From: Tomocerus qinae
Lineage: Eukaryota; Arthropoda; Collembola; Entomobryomorpha; Tomoceridae
DNA: 64,000 nt
Direction: 5' to 3'
Assembly: GCA_020055645.1 (NCBI GenBank)
Contig: CM034546.1
Span: forward strand, 93,372,001-93,436,000
In this document: positions 13,441 to 40,110 of the stretch, piece after piece
Layout of the letters: each line of letters starts with the position of its first letter
Numbering within the stretch: position 1 is the stretch's first letter
Translations under genes and position numbers: made by a program
Notes under the pieces: model-generated
Databases searched by the model: none
Told to the model about the DNA's origin: nothing
What the model saw: only the letters and a program-made list of their open reading frames with translations

Positions 13441-16400
13441 TAATCATGTCTCCTAATAAAAAATACATCCATAAGTATTAGTGCACATTGCAGAAATTGG
13501 ATGCGAGGGAAAGCAGTAACTTCCCTATTAGAATTTAGAATACATTATATGCTAATGGACCTCGTTGACAAAATTACTAGCATGGTTTGTGTATGGTTTC
13601 CCTTATTGCAAAGAACTCGCTCAAAACCACAGCACCACACATGTCACACTAAAAGATACTTAACCCACATCAAGTTGCAAAATCAAATTGTACAATATCC
13701 ACCAGAAAATTGACAAAAAGCTTAGAACGTGATACAACTAAACTGCAAGTTTCGTACAAATTGCATCATTGAATAATGCTACAATGAAACAACTTAATTA
13801 ATTGCACGAAATTTTATTTTAGGGAAAATGTGGTTAAGATTACACCTCACTTTTAATTTGGAGGCCACAATTTCGCAAAAATATAGTAGTCCACTTGGGT
13901 TATGTGAATTAATTCGGTCTTACTACTAAGCATGGAACTTTGTACGTTTAATATCTATGTCAGTCTATATGTCTATATCAGCGATCTTCCTATATTTGTA
14001 GTGATTGATTATATTATATAGCAATTTCGATACAGTGAAGCAGATTGGATTTAGCATCTGTGAAAACATCAGATCAATTTGATAGGCTTTGATTTGCGGA
14101 ATATATTGCTAATATTGCATCTATGATAATAATACAATAAGAAAAGAGAGAAAATCTTTAGCCAAATAGAGCGGTTGAGTAAATGACATAATAGTATAAA
14201 TAATGGTGAAGTAGCCGAGAGCACCCATCTACGATGTCAATCACAACAAAACAAAGGAATGGGAAAAGTGTATGGAGAGAAAGGGAACGCTATGAAATGG
14301 GACAGAGTGGAGCCGTATCAGCTAGTTCGAGATGTGCATTTAGTATAGAGTGAGGAATAGTGTACAGGGAAAGACAGATGAACGGGAGACAATGTATAAG
14401 TCAGTAGCTGGTCGACATGACACAAGTAGCCAGTTCAGAGCGAGTCCAATATTCGCTCATTGTCAGTCAGTTCCATGATAAATCAGCAAAAGAGACAGAA
14501 TCAACCGAAATTCAATCTATCTCCGGACATTGCATTGATTATATTTCCTAGCGCTATCTCCATCTCTTCCGATGGAAATTGCATATCAACGAAAAAGCAA
14601 TGCAATCGTAGACACTTGACATTTTAGTTGATTAAATGTGTATACAGCTTTACTAGGCTTGATGAAGTATTTTTTAAATTATACTCATGCAAGAACCGGG
14701 CAAGGCTACTCTATTGGTCTACATGATTTCAAATTTAATTACGCTATACCGCATTCATTGTACGTATCTACATACTTTATATAATAAAGAAGTTAGCTAT
14801 TCTTTGGACAATTTCACTAAACAACTGTTAACAGTGACATACTATATTAAACCATGAAAATAATTTAAAATTGGTAGCAATTCAGATAATAACGTTAAAA
14901 TAAATACACGCTACCTACCTATCAAGAAAATGATACGAAGATGAAATTGAGTGGAAAGGGCTCTTTTGTAGTGGATAGCTCACATTGGACAGAGTACAAT
15001 TGGAATCAGACGGAGAGATACGTAATACTTTTAAGTACAATGGTAAGTCAAGTCTGTCCAGAAGAGGAAAAGGACAGCAGGGATGTCAGCGACAAATAAA
15101 ATCTGGATCCCGCATCGTCGCTTTTCTCTTTTGGTCATTATTTTCCCGTTTGACTCCCACATCTAGAAATCCATGTCGATAGGCGAGAAAGTAAGAAAAA
15201 AAGTCCCTATGCACAGTATACATAAGGAAATGGAAGGAAGTCTATTTGGTGGGATTGATCTGCTGATGTCCAGTCTAGGAGAGTTTAATACCAGAGAAGG
15301 ACAAGTGACAAGTAAAGAAAAGACAGACAGGACATTGACATTAGTGTTATTACGTGTCTTTCTGTTAATTCTATTTAGGTACGACCGCGTAGCGACTACT
15401 CACTGCTACCTCCATTATAATGTATCAATACAAGAATAAAGTACATCTGCGAAATAGCATTTAGAGTTGGTCGAATGCTTTTTCTTCGTTTACGTGTCTT
15501 CTCTTTACCGTTAGGTGCATATGTAGTGGTGGGTGAGAAATGGAAATGCAGAAAATATCAGCACTAGCTGTGAGGGAATGAAAGAGATACAAGATGATAG
15601 TAACAAGTCGACGTATTTACAAGTACGTCCAGTAATCTAGTAGTCAGTCAGCAGAGTGTGCTAGCAGAAGCAAGAAAAGAGGCGGTCCCACTGGACAGCA
15701 CTAGCTCATTTTTCAATCTGGTTGACCCTCAGATTAATCGAGTTGTCTCAACTGCTTGTATCATGATTTTCATATAATTCATTCTGTTTTCCCGGCTGCC
15801 CGCCGCTCCTGTCATGTCCCTTGTCCTTTATCTCTCCAGATAACACATTTTTAGACCTACATCATGCACCCTACTTTAGCTTCATTTTCAATCATTATAG
15901 ATAAGTAATCACCCATTAGTGTACTAAGTTATGAGTGTAATGCGATTATGGATTCAGTTTTTATGTCAAGATTCAAACGTCTTTTCGTGAAAGTACTATT
16001 TAATTTGAAACGTGTTGATAGAATAGGGCATATGTTCTAAAGTATTTTAATATAGAATAACAATAGCATTTCTGTCGGCGAAAAATAACTTTGAACAGAA
16101 GTTCGAGAAGAGTAGCATATGTACCTATATAAGTGTATATGAAATACAATTTTGTACACAGGTACAATTGCTAATTACAATGTACATTGGTTGTAATGAA
16201 TTCACAGTATCTGTACAATCAACAATGTGATTTTCTAAGTTTCTTTTTTGTCATAATCTGGCATGGCATGGAATACAGATACGATAGGACAATTAAATTT
16301 TGGCAGGACGTACTTAACTATCTTATTCTGTATATTGCGATTTATAGTACTATAATACAACTAAGATGCAGTAGTAGTATGTATGTAGTTAACGGTGCTA

Positions 16401-19400
16401 TTAATATAAGTGAATTAAATTATCGTATACCAAAGACATTTTCTGCAGGTAGATTGTATAGTCGGATTGTCAAAACGTCCTCAATATGCATGATAATGTC
16501 GTGAGCAAATGAACCGAAAAAGGTAACTTTATTTCTGTCAGTTTACTGCTTTTCTTGACAGTTTACAATTGAGAATTCATGTAGTCGCTGACCAGGCGGT
16601 TTGTTCAGAGAAGACTTTGAACTATTTAGGTCTATTATATCAACAGAATGTGTACCGTGAGTAAGTACTCGAGACAGAGCAGACAATCAAGGAAACTTTT
16701 GAAAATAGGTAAGAAAACCTAAAATTAGAGTGGAATGAAAAGAAATGTAGGTGACTGTGATTCGTCCTTAAATTGTGTACATAGATTTCATTAGTTTGAG
16801 CATTACAATACGTAGCTTCTAGTTTTCACATTCCTTATGCAATAAATAAGTACTTGGTAGTTAACTGTAAAATGATTGTGGCGGAATATGAGTATTTATT
16901 GCATGATTACACAAAAATTATAGCTGCAGCATTCTTTGATGGCTTATATGTATAAATTGAGAAATGGAAGGGGTAACTCATCTTACCTGATTTTAGTTGA
17001 CTTGGAGTGGACAGATCGAGAAGACAGAAGGACAAGAGAAAAGAATAATAATACCACAGAGTAATGCACATGGGAAAGAAAATTTGAATGCACTCTAGAG
17101 ATGAGACAAAACGGAGAAGACAAACGAGTAGGACCGAGTGAGTCAGTCTTGTCCTGTCAGGAGGAAACTTCGAGTTAAACATCAACTTCAAATCATTTTC
17201 TTTGCCGTTTACATGTCTCGAGTCAAATCCGTCCAGCGCGTCCAGACGTTGAATTCAATTCAATTGAGCTGAGTTACTTCACTTCGGGCGGAATGTTCAC
17301 AGGAGACTTTTCGGCGACATTAAAGTCAGCTATGTCATCCTTTCCTTCCAGACTGCTTGGCTTACCACGATTAGCTTGCCAGCATTTTCTTATCTCACTT
17401 TGTCCTCTCCGAACATACCAGTCATACACTTAACCAACAAGAATACAAGTCCTTCGCATTTATATCACATCCTACTATCTTCATATTATTACACTTCTAT
17501 CTAATAATTACTAATATAAAGATTAAAGATAAGATTTAATATCTTCTCCTTGTACCAATATAAAATCATAGATCTTCGATCATTTCCCCAACTCTTTAAC
17601 CAATTAGTAAGTTGAAAAACTTGCAAAACCCAATTTTTATGCAAGCAAAAAAGGAAGAAAATTCTATAATTTATTCTTGGACAAATATTAATCAATAGAT
17701 TATTAAAGCCAACTCATTTATTGTGATCAATAATTCAATATTGGTATTCTTTGAATATATCAGATACCAAAGCACGATGTACAAATAAAAACATGGAATT
17801 AAGGTTAGGATGTGAAGTTCGCTTTCATAATATGTAACCATTTAGTACTGTACCAAGAAATATGTAGTGTTGCATTTTGGAACACGAGAAGATAGCAGAG
17901 ATTGCCTTTCTGTATTCCTGCTTCTGGTTGTGACAAGGTAAGGTAAGAAATACAAGTACAAGGTCAACAATTTCAACAAAGTGTGAAAAGGAGAACTAAG
18001 CATTTGTATACATAGACAGTTAGCCCACAATGGATAGGGATAGGTTATCATAACTATATGCACATAGATATTGCATAGTATAAAGTGAGAGTCAAATCTA
18101 TAGATATAATTTCGTGTTCTGCAATAAGTCAAGTAAATTGAAAGAAGGATTTTACTTTCCCATTAGCTCTTGCTATTTAGTTTAGGCTTAAATAAACAGC
18201 TAGGTAATTGATTGAATAGTAAATTCGTTGCTAGTTTGAATACTTTTTGCTGCCATACAGATATCCTACCTTTGATGCTACACTAGGAAATTGCCACATT
18301 ATTGCCTTGCAAATTACTCTGAGTGAATTGCATTGCCTGTATGCTGACTTATATGGAGTTTGTAGATTAGCAAAATTAAACTGTACACACTTTTAGGCTT
18401 AGCATTATGCTGCGCTGCTCTGTTCTACTAGATACATTATAAATTTGAAACGAACTGTCTGATATTTTTTGTTGCCCTCTACTGACTTGCACAAGTTTAA
18501 GTTTACGGATGTAGAACATTTATTTTACTAGAATAATGTGCTTATATATGTACAATGTTATACCAGGACAGGTGTCTGCAAATTGCTCTAAAAATAACCT
18601 CATTGGTCTTTCCGTCACTTTTTACGTTAAATAAGTTGTATATTATTATTACATACAGTAGGATTACGTATACCCATACTAACAAACGGATACACATAAG
18701 AAAGTGTATCTGCAGCATTACACGACATTATGAAGATCCTATGAATGCTTTGTGGTAGGCACTTATACGTATATTCAGGAATTTTGGGCATAGATGATAG
18801 CAAAAGACAAAAAGTCCACTTTGTCTTCGTCATCATCGTACTTATTATATCGGGATGTGGACTATTTATTATAATACTACCCTTACTTGGCTCCGTTGTT
18901 TTCTAGAAGGTAAAACAGGTACTTGTGTGACCAGTTATTTTTATGCTATACGCTTGGTATTAATTTGATGTATATGGAAGGCAGCCCAGCGTTCACCAAT
19001 CGGATTACCTGTGGCCGTTGTTTTTGTTTTAGACTTTTTTATTCATTTTTTGTCTAGTTTAAGCAGTATAGTATGTGTAAGAATTTTACATTTAACTGTA
19101 GCTACATGTTTAACACGAATAATCTCAATGTTATTCACATTTAAATAGCTCCGCATCACCTTGTTCCAATCCTGCTCCAAACTATGACATGAGTTATACA
19201 CTTACATCCACTCTGTACCTATTACTACTACTTATAGTGTATCTGTGCTTGTAAAGGGTTCATATATCTCGCAGAGCATTTCTTCACAGTTGGCTTCCCA
19301 ATTTCGGCCACCTTCTTAATATAAATAATAGCTCTCTTGGAATATTGTCACGAGCATGAAACTACGCAACACGGAAGGATTTGCTTGTAGTTTGTGTTAC

Positions 19401-22400
19401 TACAGAAAATGCAGTCCACAGCATCGACAGTAAATAAAACAAAAACGAACACGATTTCTCGCTTGCCTCTCGGCTATAGATAAACTTTTTCATTTAGTCA
19501 ATCATTCTCTAACTACTTTGCGTCATTATTCACATCACTTTACGTGTAAATATTCAATTCCTATAAGTAGCTGCGTACGTGCTAAGTTGAATGCATCAAT
19601 ATGAACGCATAGACATAATGCACATATCTACCTACTAAAACTCTATTTAAACCAATCAGTGCATTATGATTAAGATTTGCATTAAGGCCATTGTTCGTCA
19701 TAAATAACCTTCATTAGTCTTCGGGTATCAACAGACATAACGCTTTAGAATTTCTAGCCTTGCTGTACTATAACTGTACCGGTAGCCACATTTCCGAATG
19801 CATTAATATTCGAAAAATGTTATATTTTAAAATCTACGTTTGAACTGGGAATTTGATATGAATCAAAATGATATTCCCATAAAGAAAGAAGTGCAAAAGA
19901 TACTTAGCCATATATAATTGTAGTACACAACTGTATGTGTTAAGAATACCTATTCGCTATCTTATTCTAGGCTCGTTGAAACGTGCAAGAATTAACATAA
20001 CATTCGTACCTTTTTTTCAAGAAATTATTTTCTGCCAAAAAAATCTCATCTCCGCCAGCCGCAATCTAGCCAAATGGTCACCAGCATGTATCTAGTGCAC
20101 GGCGAATTATATCAGTTTACGCTCTCGCTCTTATCTTTTGGTCTTGTCTCTATAAATTGCCTGCTGGTGTTACGTTCGTTAGTAAAAGTGGAATATTAGC
20201 CATAATAATGAAAGACAAAACTAGACTAGAACAGAGGTGAGTCCCACCAGGTGTGTTTACCAGTATCCATTACACATGCACAGGTATAGGAAGTGATACA
20301 TTATTTGTTGAGCGTAGTATAAATTACGAACTGCAAAGCATCATTTTTTATTTAATGCCTACTCCAACTGCTGATAATGTGAGATAGAAATAAGAGTATG
20401 AATATGTGTAACACTGTAAAGAATCGAAAAACATAGAAGGCTACGTTTAGTATGTTTTAACGTTTACTTGCATGCAGAGGAGTCCAGTCAGACAAGAGAG
20501 GTAAGTTTAGCGTGTCGTATTCGGTGTCACGGTCACGGTGTCAAATTGGGGGAAATTTTGTCAGTGAGTGTTGCAGTTGTTTTCTATTCGCATATTAGCA
20601 TTCGTATGCATTACCTGCTGGTCACAACGAAGAACATAAAATAATGAATAATGGTGCAGTCAATAATCTTGTCATTTCATGTTCTGTCTCTGCACAATTT
20701 ATTATGCTTTCTGTCTCCGACTCTCTGCTAAAGTTCACAGGAAGAAATCCTATACGTAACGCCAAACATAATGCAATTCTCTCACTCGATTATCTATTTA
20801 TATTTGCTTTTGGAAAAAAATACTTTTCCTCTTCCCTAGCCCTAAGTTTTTCTGCCTCTAATTCATTGTGACTAAGTACTTTCCTGATTCATGCGAATGA
20901 CATTTTCAAAAGTTAGTATTAAAATATATTTCACATGAAAGCATTTTAACATGTCCATTGTAAAAGGATGAAAACTATATGTTAACGAGTGTTTGAAATA
21001 TTCTGGAGCTACAGTATAAAATGAGCTTTTAGAACCTGCACCAGCAATTCAAGCATATTTATGTAATATCAAAATAATGACAAATGAAGGCAAAAATGAG
21101 CAAAATTGAAAAATGCGAATAAATGGGCACTGTGATACAGGATGGAAAACTGTGAAATGTACTTAGTAAAGGATTTTAATTGCTTACTTAGTTACATGTA
21201 CAGATATACAGACCACTTTATGTAACAGCACACGAAATTAATTACATTACATTCATTTACATATGTTTGTATCTTCATGTACATTTATACAATACAATCA
21301 CTTTATAACCGAAACAATAATAATGTTATAATAATATGCTATATATACAGACAATACATATCATCATATATAATAATACGCGGCATGTAGTATGTATAGT
21401 TGTAGCTTTAGATTAATATATTCACTTCATTCATACATACTCCACGATCAATATCGTCAATTAGTAGTATATATTTATTAATACTATCATATGTATTTAG
21501 TAGTACATAGAAATCATTTATAACAATCTACACCTGGGGACTTTCTGTATGAATTTCTTAGTCTAATAGGTATGTATATGTACATACAACCAATATAGTA
21601 ATATAATAACATGTATATGTAATGGTGCGCCTGTCCATTTCTGTTCACCTACTGCCGTAACTAAATATTAATCATTAATGTATATATTTAAATATGTCTT
21701 ACACATGCCTACCTAGTAGTTCGTAGTCCTATATGTAAAAGTGTCTCTAAGGAGTAACTAAATTAAACAGTCAATCTAAATCTCTATTTAAATGAAAAAA
21801 ATCATCTATCAAACAATAATGATTTATGTAAGAAATAGCATAAAGCATACTTCAGACATTATATAACTATTTTATAATAAGATCAATAAGATAATAGTTT
21901 CTCTGTTTTCCCTGTTAAATATCAATGTAAATCCTAGCTACTAGTATAAGAATTTTACACTACATAATAAACTCGGTGGTCATTTCCCATTAATTCTGTA
22001 AAAGACAGAGGAGGATATGATAATTAACTTGTCTTCTCTGTAAATAGTCTGTCCTGTACTGTATGGTAGGGTTTAATTTAGTTAACACTCTAAATCAGCG
22101 TTTTATCTCGTCGTCGCAAATCTCTCTTCCCTTGTCGTATACATTACATTTAGCGGATTTTACAACACTACCACGCTCAACTTACTTTACGCACACACAT
22201 CACGCCACGCAAAGTCTGCTCACTTTCCTTCGTAGTCATCATTTGATTGGATTGAGTCAGTTACATTTAGATACACAACAACACTTTAGCGTGAACGGAC
22301 GATAACGTTCCTTTCCGGGACACACGCTATTCTCACAGCACAGCACAGTACAGTACACTGATTGACATTAATATTCCGAATACTAATCTGTATATTTCCA

Positions 22401-22560
22401 CGTACCAATCCTACTTACACTTCTGTGTCCTAGTTTTAGAGCCTTAAAGTTAACTATAGTATGTCTTAGTAGCTATAGGATAACAACTATTGGGTAACTG
22501 TATTGTTGTGTGTGTGTATGTATGGATTGTTATAACATAATCATAAGTAGGTATACACCT

Positions 22561-22577
22561 ATAATAATAATAATAAC
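22561..22577. repeat. (ATA)n microsatellite
   Basis: Five ATA/TAA triplets in a row, just downstream of the presumed SoxB1 3' UTR. Confidence 0.8.
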
Positions 22578-22599
22578 AACAGAGGAGCTATGTTCATAA

Positions 22600-23832
22600 G
22601 TTAGGTCAGTAAATTTAGGTAAATACAAACCCGGTGATTTTCTCGGGAAGAGATTTATCAACTAAGCAGTAATACTGGATCGGTGAGATTTATTAGCAAT
22701 ATTAAACTTTGATGCAAGTTAACATTGGTAATTGTTTCAGGATTCTAGTCGTAATATAAGTAAGTATCTATTAACAGTACAATATTTTCATAAATATACC
22801 TAATTAAAGTGTTACTAGTATAATATAATATGCATAATAATATGTGTATCTGTTGATTTATAATATGCATATAGAAATGTAATGTTTCTACATTGTGTCG
22901 TCTGTATTCGTGTTTGTAAATGCCTAGCAGTTAGGTATAGGTAAATGTGTATATTTATACGGTCCTGCTTTGTTCTCTGTCATAGAAGGTAGCAAACCAA
23001 TATAATTTAGCTTACTTTTTTATGACCTATAAGTTTCCATATAAGTAATCTTCCTTACTGTGAAAAGTGCGCATTGTGTACAGCAATTTAGTAGCTTGTT
23101 AAAATAAAAACGACTTTAGTTCTGAGATATTGTGACATAGAGTCGTATTTTGTATTAGTAATATAATACTTTGAAAATACAAATGCAGGACAGTGCACAG
23201 AGTAGAATTACGGTCAGGAGAACATAATATTGCAAGTTAAAAGTTACAGTTTAGGTAAATTTAAGTATATAACACACCGGTATGAATTTCTTGATAGATA
23301 CGCAGGTATCAACGCAATTATGTACGATTACTATACAAGGACCAATATAGGGATATTTTACTGTAGAATGCAACTATACGCTCCATAAATAAGGGCCAAT
23401 AATACAATGTAAAGTATGTTAGTTATAGGTCTAATATATATTATATCATTCCAGTAAGAGAAAGGGAGAAATCGCCTTGAGTTATTTTCGGATATCCCAG
23501 CATGAAAAATGTAAATATGTAGGTAAAGTAACTAGTAAACTAAACTAGAGAGGCAGTGTTTTGTTATGCGACTGTACGTCTATGTATATTGTATGTGAGT
23601 AGGTATGGGTTTTAAAGTGTAAACTGTTGTGTACTGTAAGTAAGTAAAGTAAGTAAGGAGCTTTAGCTAAATAAACGAGTACGACATATTCTCCTCCTCT
23701 CTATACTACTACTCTGTACTATGTAGTTAATAATAATATATAATATTTCTTATAGAGCTATTGTAGAATTGAGTAAATGTAAATTGAATTAAATACCTAC
23801 GGATTCTGCTTTACTAAGCTACGAAGGAATTA
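22600..23832 (-). other. Presumed SoxB1 3' UTR and downstream flank
   Basis: AT-rich sequence follows the SoxB1 stop codon. The clearest canonical polyadenylation signal I saw on the minus strand in the first 1.2 kb is AATAAA at 22694-22689, which would give a 3' UTR of roughly 1.15 kb. Variant signals or more distal sites are possible, and I found no independent marker of the transcript end. Confidence 0.35.
22689..22694 (-). promoter_or_regulatory. Candidate poly(A) signal AATAAA for SoxB1
   Basis: The hexamer AATAAA reads on the minus strand about 1.14 kb past the stop codon. Such hexamers are frequent by chance in AT-rich DNA, so it is a candidate only. Confidence 0.25.
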
Positions 23833-36520
<12,688 letters not shown>

Positions 36521-36600
36521 GTGTCTACATCCGCCCTAATCTTTTCAATTCTTCCTCGTGACGTTGCCCTTTCAGGCGGGTTGTCGATACAGAACCTCCT

Positions 36601-36780
36601 CTTCCCTCCTACATCACATATACACCACTTTTCTTCACTTTACGTTACAACCTTACCCTACCTTCTACTACTATATACGTATACTTGCTTTCGTCTCAAC
36701 TCTTTCCATACATTTACTTATACTCACATCTTCCTCACAAACAAATCACACTTTGACTTCACATCTCTGATTGTCTTAAA
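36601..36780. other. G-depleted, C-rich block upstream of SoxB1
   Basis: By count there are 7 G and 58 C on the plus strand in 180 nt, so the SoxB1 sense strand is purine-rich here, about 1 kb upstream of the ATG. A 136-codon frame spanning 36521-36931 looks like a by-product of the low complexity. Confidence 0.75.
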
Positions 36781-39669
36781 TCAAATGACAACTGATCCAA
36801 TATTTATTATCTATTGTATGTGTCTATTTACATTTTTACCTCTTTTTGCTATATTTTTTTGCAAGGCAAATATTATGCGTATGCTACTTACTTTCATTTG
36901 TCAACAAAGCAGTATTATGACTCAGTATTAATAGGTAAAAGACACGATTCGATACTTTACATCGTGGTATCATTTTGAATCGTCTTGATCATAGTACACG
37001 AAATCTTGCATGCATGTAGAAGATACACACATGCTATAGAATAATACAGATAGCAAATCAATTTTACTTCTACATGTAAATTAATTCTTAACATTGAGAT
37101 AAGAATTGTAGATTGAAGGCAGAATGAGAGACAGAAAGCCTTATGATCAAAAGAAATGTTTTTTCAGTACAGAAGTTATCGGTAATTAGTAAAATGCTGC
37201 GGAAGATAGCTGAAAAAACTCATATTTTATAGCTTATTTAGCTAAAAGTAGAGATTTTTGTAGTACAATTCCCATAGGTATTCATTGGAAAGTATGATGT
37301 CCTAACTCTAACTGTTTGAATGCAATAAACCCACCAGAATGAAACACAGGGAACAGAACAAATGACACAACAGAACTGCATAAAAATTTCACATCAGATC
37401 TAAAGTTGGTAGAAATTGTACATGCATAACTTAAAACCAAGTTATTTATATATATACATTGGTCCCTGCCATTACTTTCGTGATGATGATGCTCATGATG
37501 ATTATGATTATGATACTGCTAGCTTTTCTGATGATGATTATGATGAGGAGAGAAGGATAATAAATAATGATGCTGAGATGAACATTCTGATAAGGTAATA
37601 CACATTCTACGTGCATTGTAAATCACTATGTGCATCTATATAAGTTACTACTGTGCATTTTATAAGGAGTTCACTTCATTGCCTTTGCAAAGCACAGATC
37701 AAAGTACGTTGTATATAATAGTATGCATGTCTCCAACAAGTTAGGTTTTACAACTGCAAGTGGTATAGTGATGCTATAGGGTGTAAAATATAATACTAAA
37801 GGATCTGCTAGAGTCAGAGCTTATTTAAAAAAGGCCTGTTAGATTTTTCGAAAAGATTTGCATGCAAAGTAGCGCATCCACTGCGTTTCAGAGATTGCTG
37901 GTTGTGATTAGAACGTGTTAGATTTGATTTCAGGACTAAGCTCTCAGATTAGATGGTTGACCCCTTTAAAATATTAGATGTGATACAGATATGTATTTAT
38001 CTGTACATAGGCATATGAATATTCATCCGCATCCTTCGTTTCGCCATGCTCAAACACAATGTGGTACTTAAATTCATCTCTCTATAGTTCTCGCATAAAA
38101 GGATGGCAATTACCTATTTGTATTACGTACACATCACATACAACAACTCTATACGCATTTGGATCTGTGCGATAGAATATTTTTCAGTACTTTCATATAT
38201 ACTATGCATGCTATTTATTAAAGGCACAAGTAGCAAATCTAAATTGTACAAAACCAAAACCGAGTCAAGTATGTAGATGGATAAATGATTGTGGCACGGT
38301 GAGGTGGCTTTTGGTCTTCTATGAATAAAAAATACACACGAGGATGCCAATAATAAAATACAGCCAAAGTCACAACAACGAAACATGTGCACGGAAAAGA
38401 ACTTGGTTCCCATTTACATCGAGTTACCTTCTCCTCCGTCGTGCATGCTTATGTGGCTGCAGTGATATAAGGAGAGCACTAGTTTAACTGTTTGTATTAT
38501 TTCACTTTATTATGGTAAATGAATGGACGAGGATGAAGAATTTTTCATGCTGAATCAAACTGCCTATTTGGTGCTCCCCTGAGGCTTTTCTATTATGTCA
38601 ATAAGTTAGCATAAGTATGTTTATAAGCTTTATTTATGTATGTATAGGTAGTTGAAGATAGTTTGCTTTCATGGGGAGCACGGGTTTGTTTATGACAGAA
38701 AATACCCAGGCTCACTCAGCATACCTGTACAGTCCTTCTAAATACGTATAAAGATGGTGTAATAAAATACATGCGAAACTATACGAGATTTCCAACATAA
38801 TATTATACAATTATTATCATCTAGGTATCTGTAAACTAAGGGTGTACATGCCTTAAAAGTGATCCTATGCATTTATTGCAATTTGATGATACATGCCCAT
38901 ACCTTCAAACTCTTTTGCTTGACTTGAATGGTTTGGCTTCGTTTACTTTGGTTACGGTTTATGTGCCTTCTCTTCAATGCATTTATTCATCTATCTCCCC
39001 GTGCAGTTACACAATGGCAGTTGACTTCATCACATAATAGAAAATAAAGTCAGATATCAAACTGAGTGTGTTTGTAGCGAAGCAATTTTACTATAGAGGT
39101 AAATAACTATGTAATGTGTACACATTGTATCTGTATTAGGCTTGATGGACGGACACATTCATTCTATACTTTGTGATACGGACGGCTTTACTTGTCTGCT
39201 AGAGACATGTAGGTATTTATCCATCTATTCTATTACTTATGCATAGAATAATAGCATAGAATTTACGCACTTGATTTCAGTTGAGATATAATGCACTAAG
39301 GTCGAAGAGGTTCACAGAAGAGCCTATCTGTCTACTTAGGTATGTCTGATAAAGGGTAAGTGAGTGTAAACGAGTGATTGGAGTGTGAATGAAAAGGACA
39401 GCAGTAAATACAAACGTCTATTGATTGAATTGAATGAAATGCACTTGCATTTATTGTACTATATTCCTCCATTTACTGCCTTTGAATCAGATTACTACCG
39501 ATATCAACTTACAAATATTGACCATTGGTTGTTTTCAACATTCTAAATAAAGTTTTCAATATCTCCCACTTATAGAAATAGCGAATTACAACAGTCATTA
39601 TTTAATCATCCACACCGTTGACCATAAACATTTCGAAGCAATTATTAGTATGAGATAAATATCATTAGG
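36781..39669. other. Intergenic DNA upstream of SoxB1, no gene supported
   Basis: AT-rich DNA with the GAT-rich tract at 37480 and short frames only. Regulatory elements are plausible given the location but cannot be identified. Confidence 0.6.
37480..37555 (+). repeat. GAT-rich triplet region
   Basis: Interrupted GAT/TAT triplets fall in an open frame (37416-37598) that would encode an Asp/Tyr-rich run such as DDDAHDDYDYD. I see no acceptor site, domain or homology, so I call it simple-sequence DNA and not an exon. Confidence 0.6.
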
Positions 39670-40110
39670 TACTGTCTCCGCTATTATGTTGTCGCACGGT
39701 TATCGCCGCTAACCCCCCAAACCTCCCAGCGGGGACAGTGGCAACAAAGTACCGCTGCCTAAATCCAGCCGTTATTATATCGGGTCGGTCGGTCGTTTGG
39801 GTCCAAGGCTGTATTGAGGGGGGACATTGGGGGCAAATGCCCCCCCCCGAAATCCAAGAAAAGAGGAAATTTTTTCTCAAAATACCAAAAAATTTCGCGC
39901 TTCGCGCGATTTTATGTGATTTTTAGGCTATTTTTGACTCATTTTAGCTAAAATAAGCCAAAATTTTAATAATGCCGCGATAATGCCTAATACATATAAG
40001 TGTATGACGTCTTTGCCCCCTCCGAAATCGACTTCTAAATACGGTACTGGTTGGGTCGGTCGGTCGGTCGGTTGTGCCTGTCGGTTCGGTATAACCGACC
40101 CGACTCGGAT
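39670..40110. mobile_element. GC-rich inserted block with GGTC runs and a G/C hairpin (degenerate mobile element?)
   Basis: This block is distinctly more GC-rich than its AT-rich surroundings. In order it holds: an inverted pair ACTGTCTCCGCT (39671-39682) and AGCGGGGACAGT (39728-39739); a GGTC run near 39784-39795; a perfect hairpin GGGGGCA-AA-TGCCCCC at 39829-39844 followed by more C; CGCGCTTCGCGCG at about 39896-39908; CCCCCTCCGAAAT near 40016-40028, echoing the earlier CCCCCGAAAT; and GGTC repeats again near 40055-40071. Repeated GGTC on both sides is compatible with insertion into, or capture of, a simple repeat. No ORF encodes a recognisable transposase or reverse transcriptase. Confidence 0.5.

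Larger units (their letters stand above)
8471..22599. other. Intergenic desert downstream of SoxB1, no gene supported
   Basis: About 14 kb of AT-rich DNA with only short frames of 105 codons or fewer. It includes a G-depleted block at 13141-13440, purine-rich patches around 14190-14480, 15000-15320 and 16980-17180, the microsatellites listed separately, and very AT-rich sequence at 21200-21560. No exon with convincing splice sites and homology was seen. Confidence 0.6.

Noticed and set aside
13888-13903. CCACTTGGGTTA shared with a site near 53449-53460
   Set aside because: The match does not extend into the flanks, so it may be chance. Not enough to define a repeat family.
16187-16504. 105-codon open frame on the plus strand
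   Set aside because: No conserved motif or splice signal, and composition like the surrounding AT-rich DNA.
36521-36931. 136-codon open frame on the plus strand
   Set aside because: Falls largely in a G-depleted pyrimidine-rich block; two plus-strand frames are open together. No domain seen.
37416-37598. Asp/Tyr-rich frame that might be an acidic exon
   Set aside because: Generated by interrupted GAT triplets. No acceptor site was found upstream, and a loosely similar Asp-rich frame at 48529-48723 does not align convincingly.
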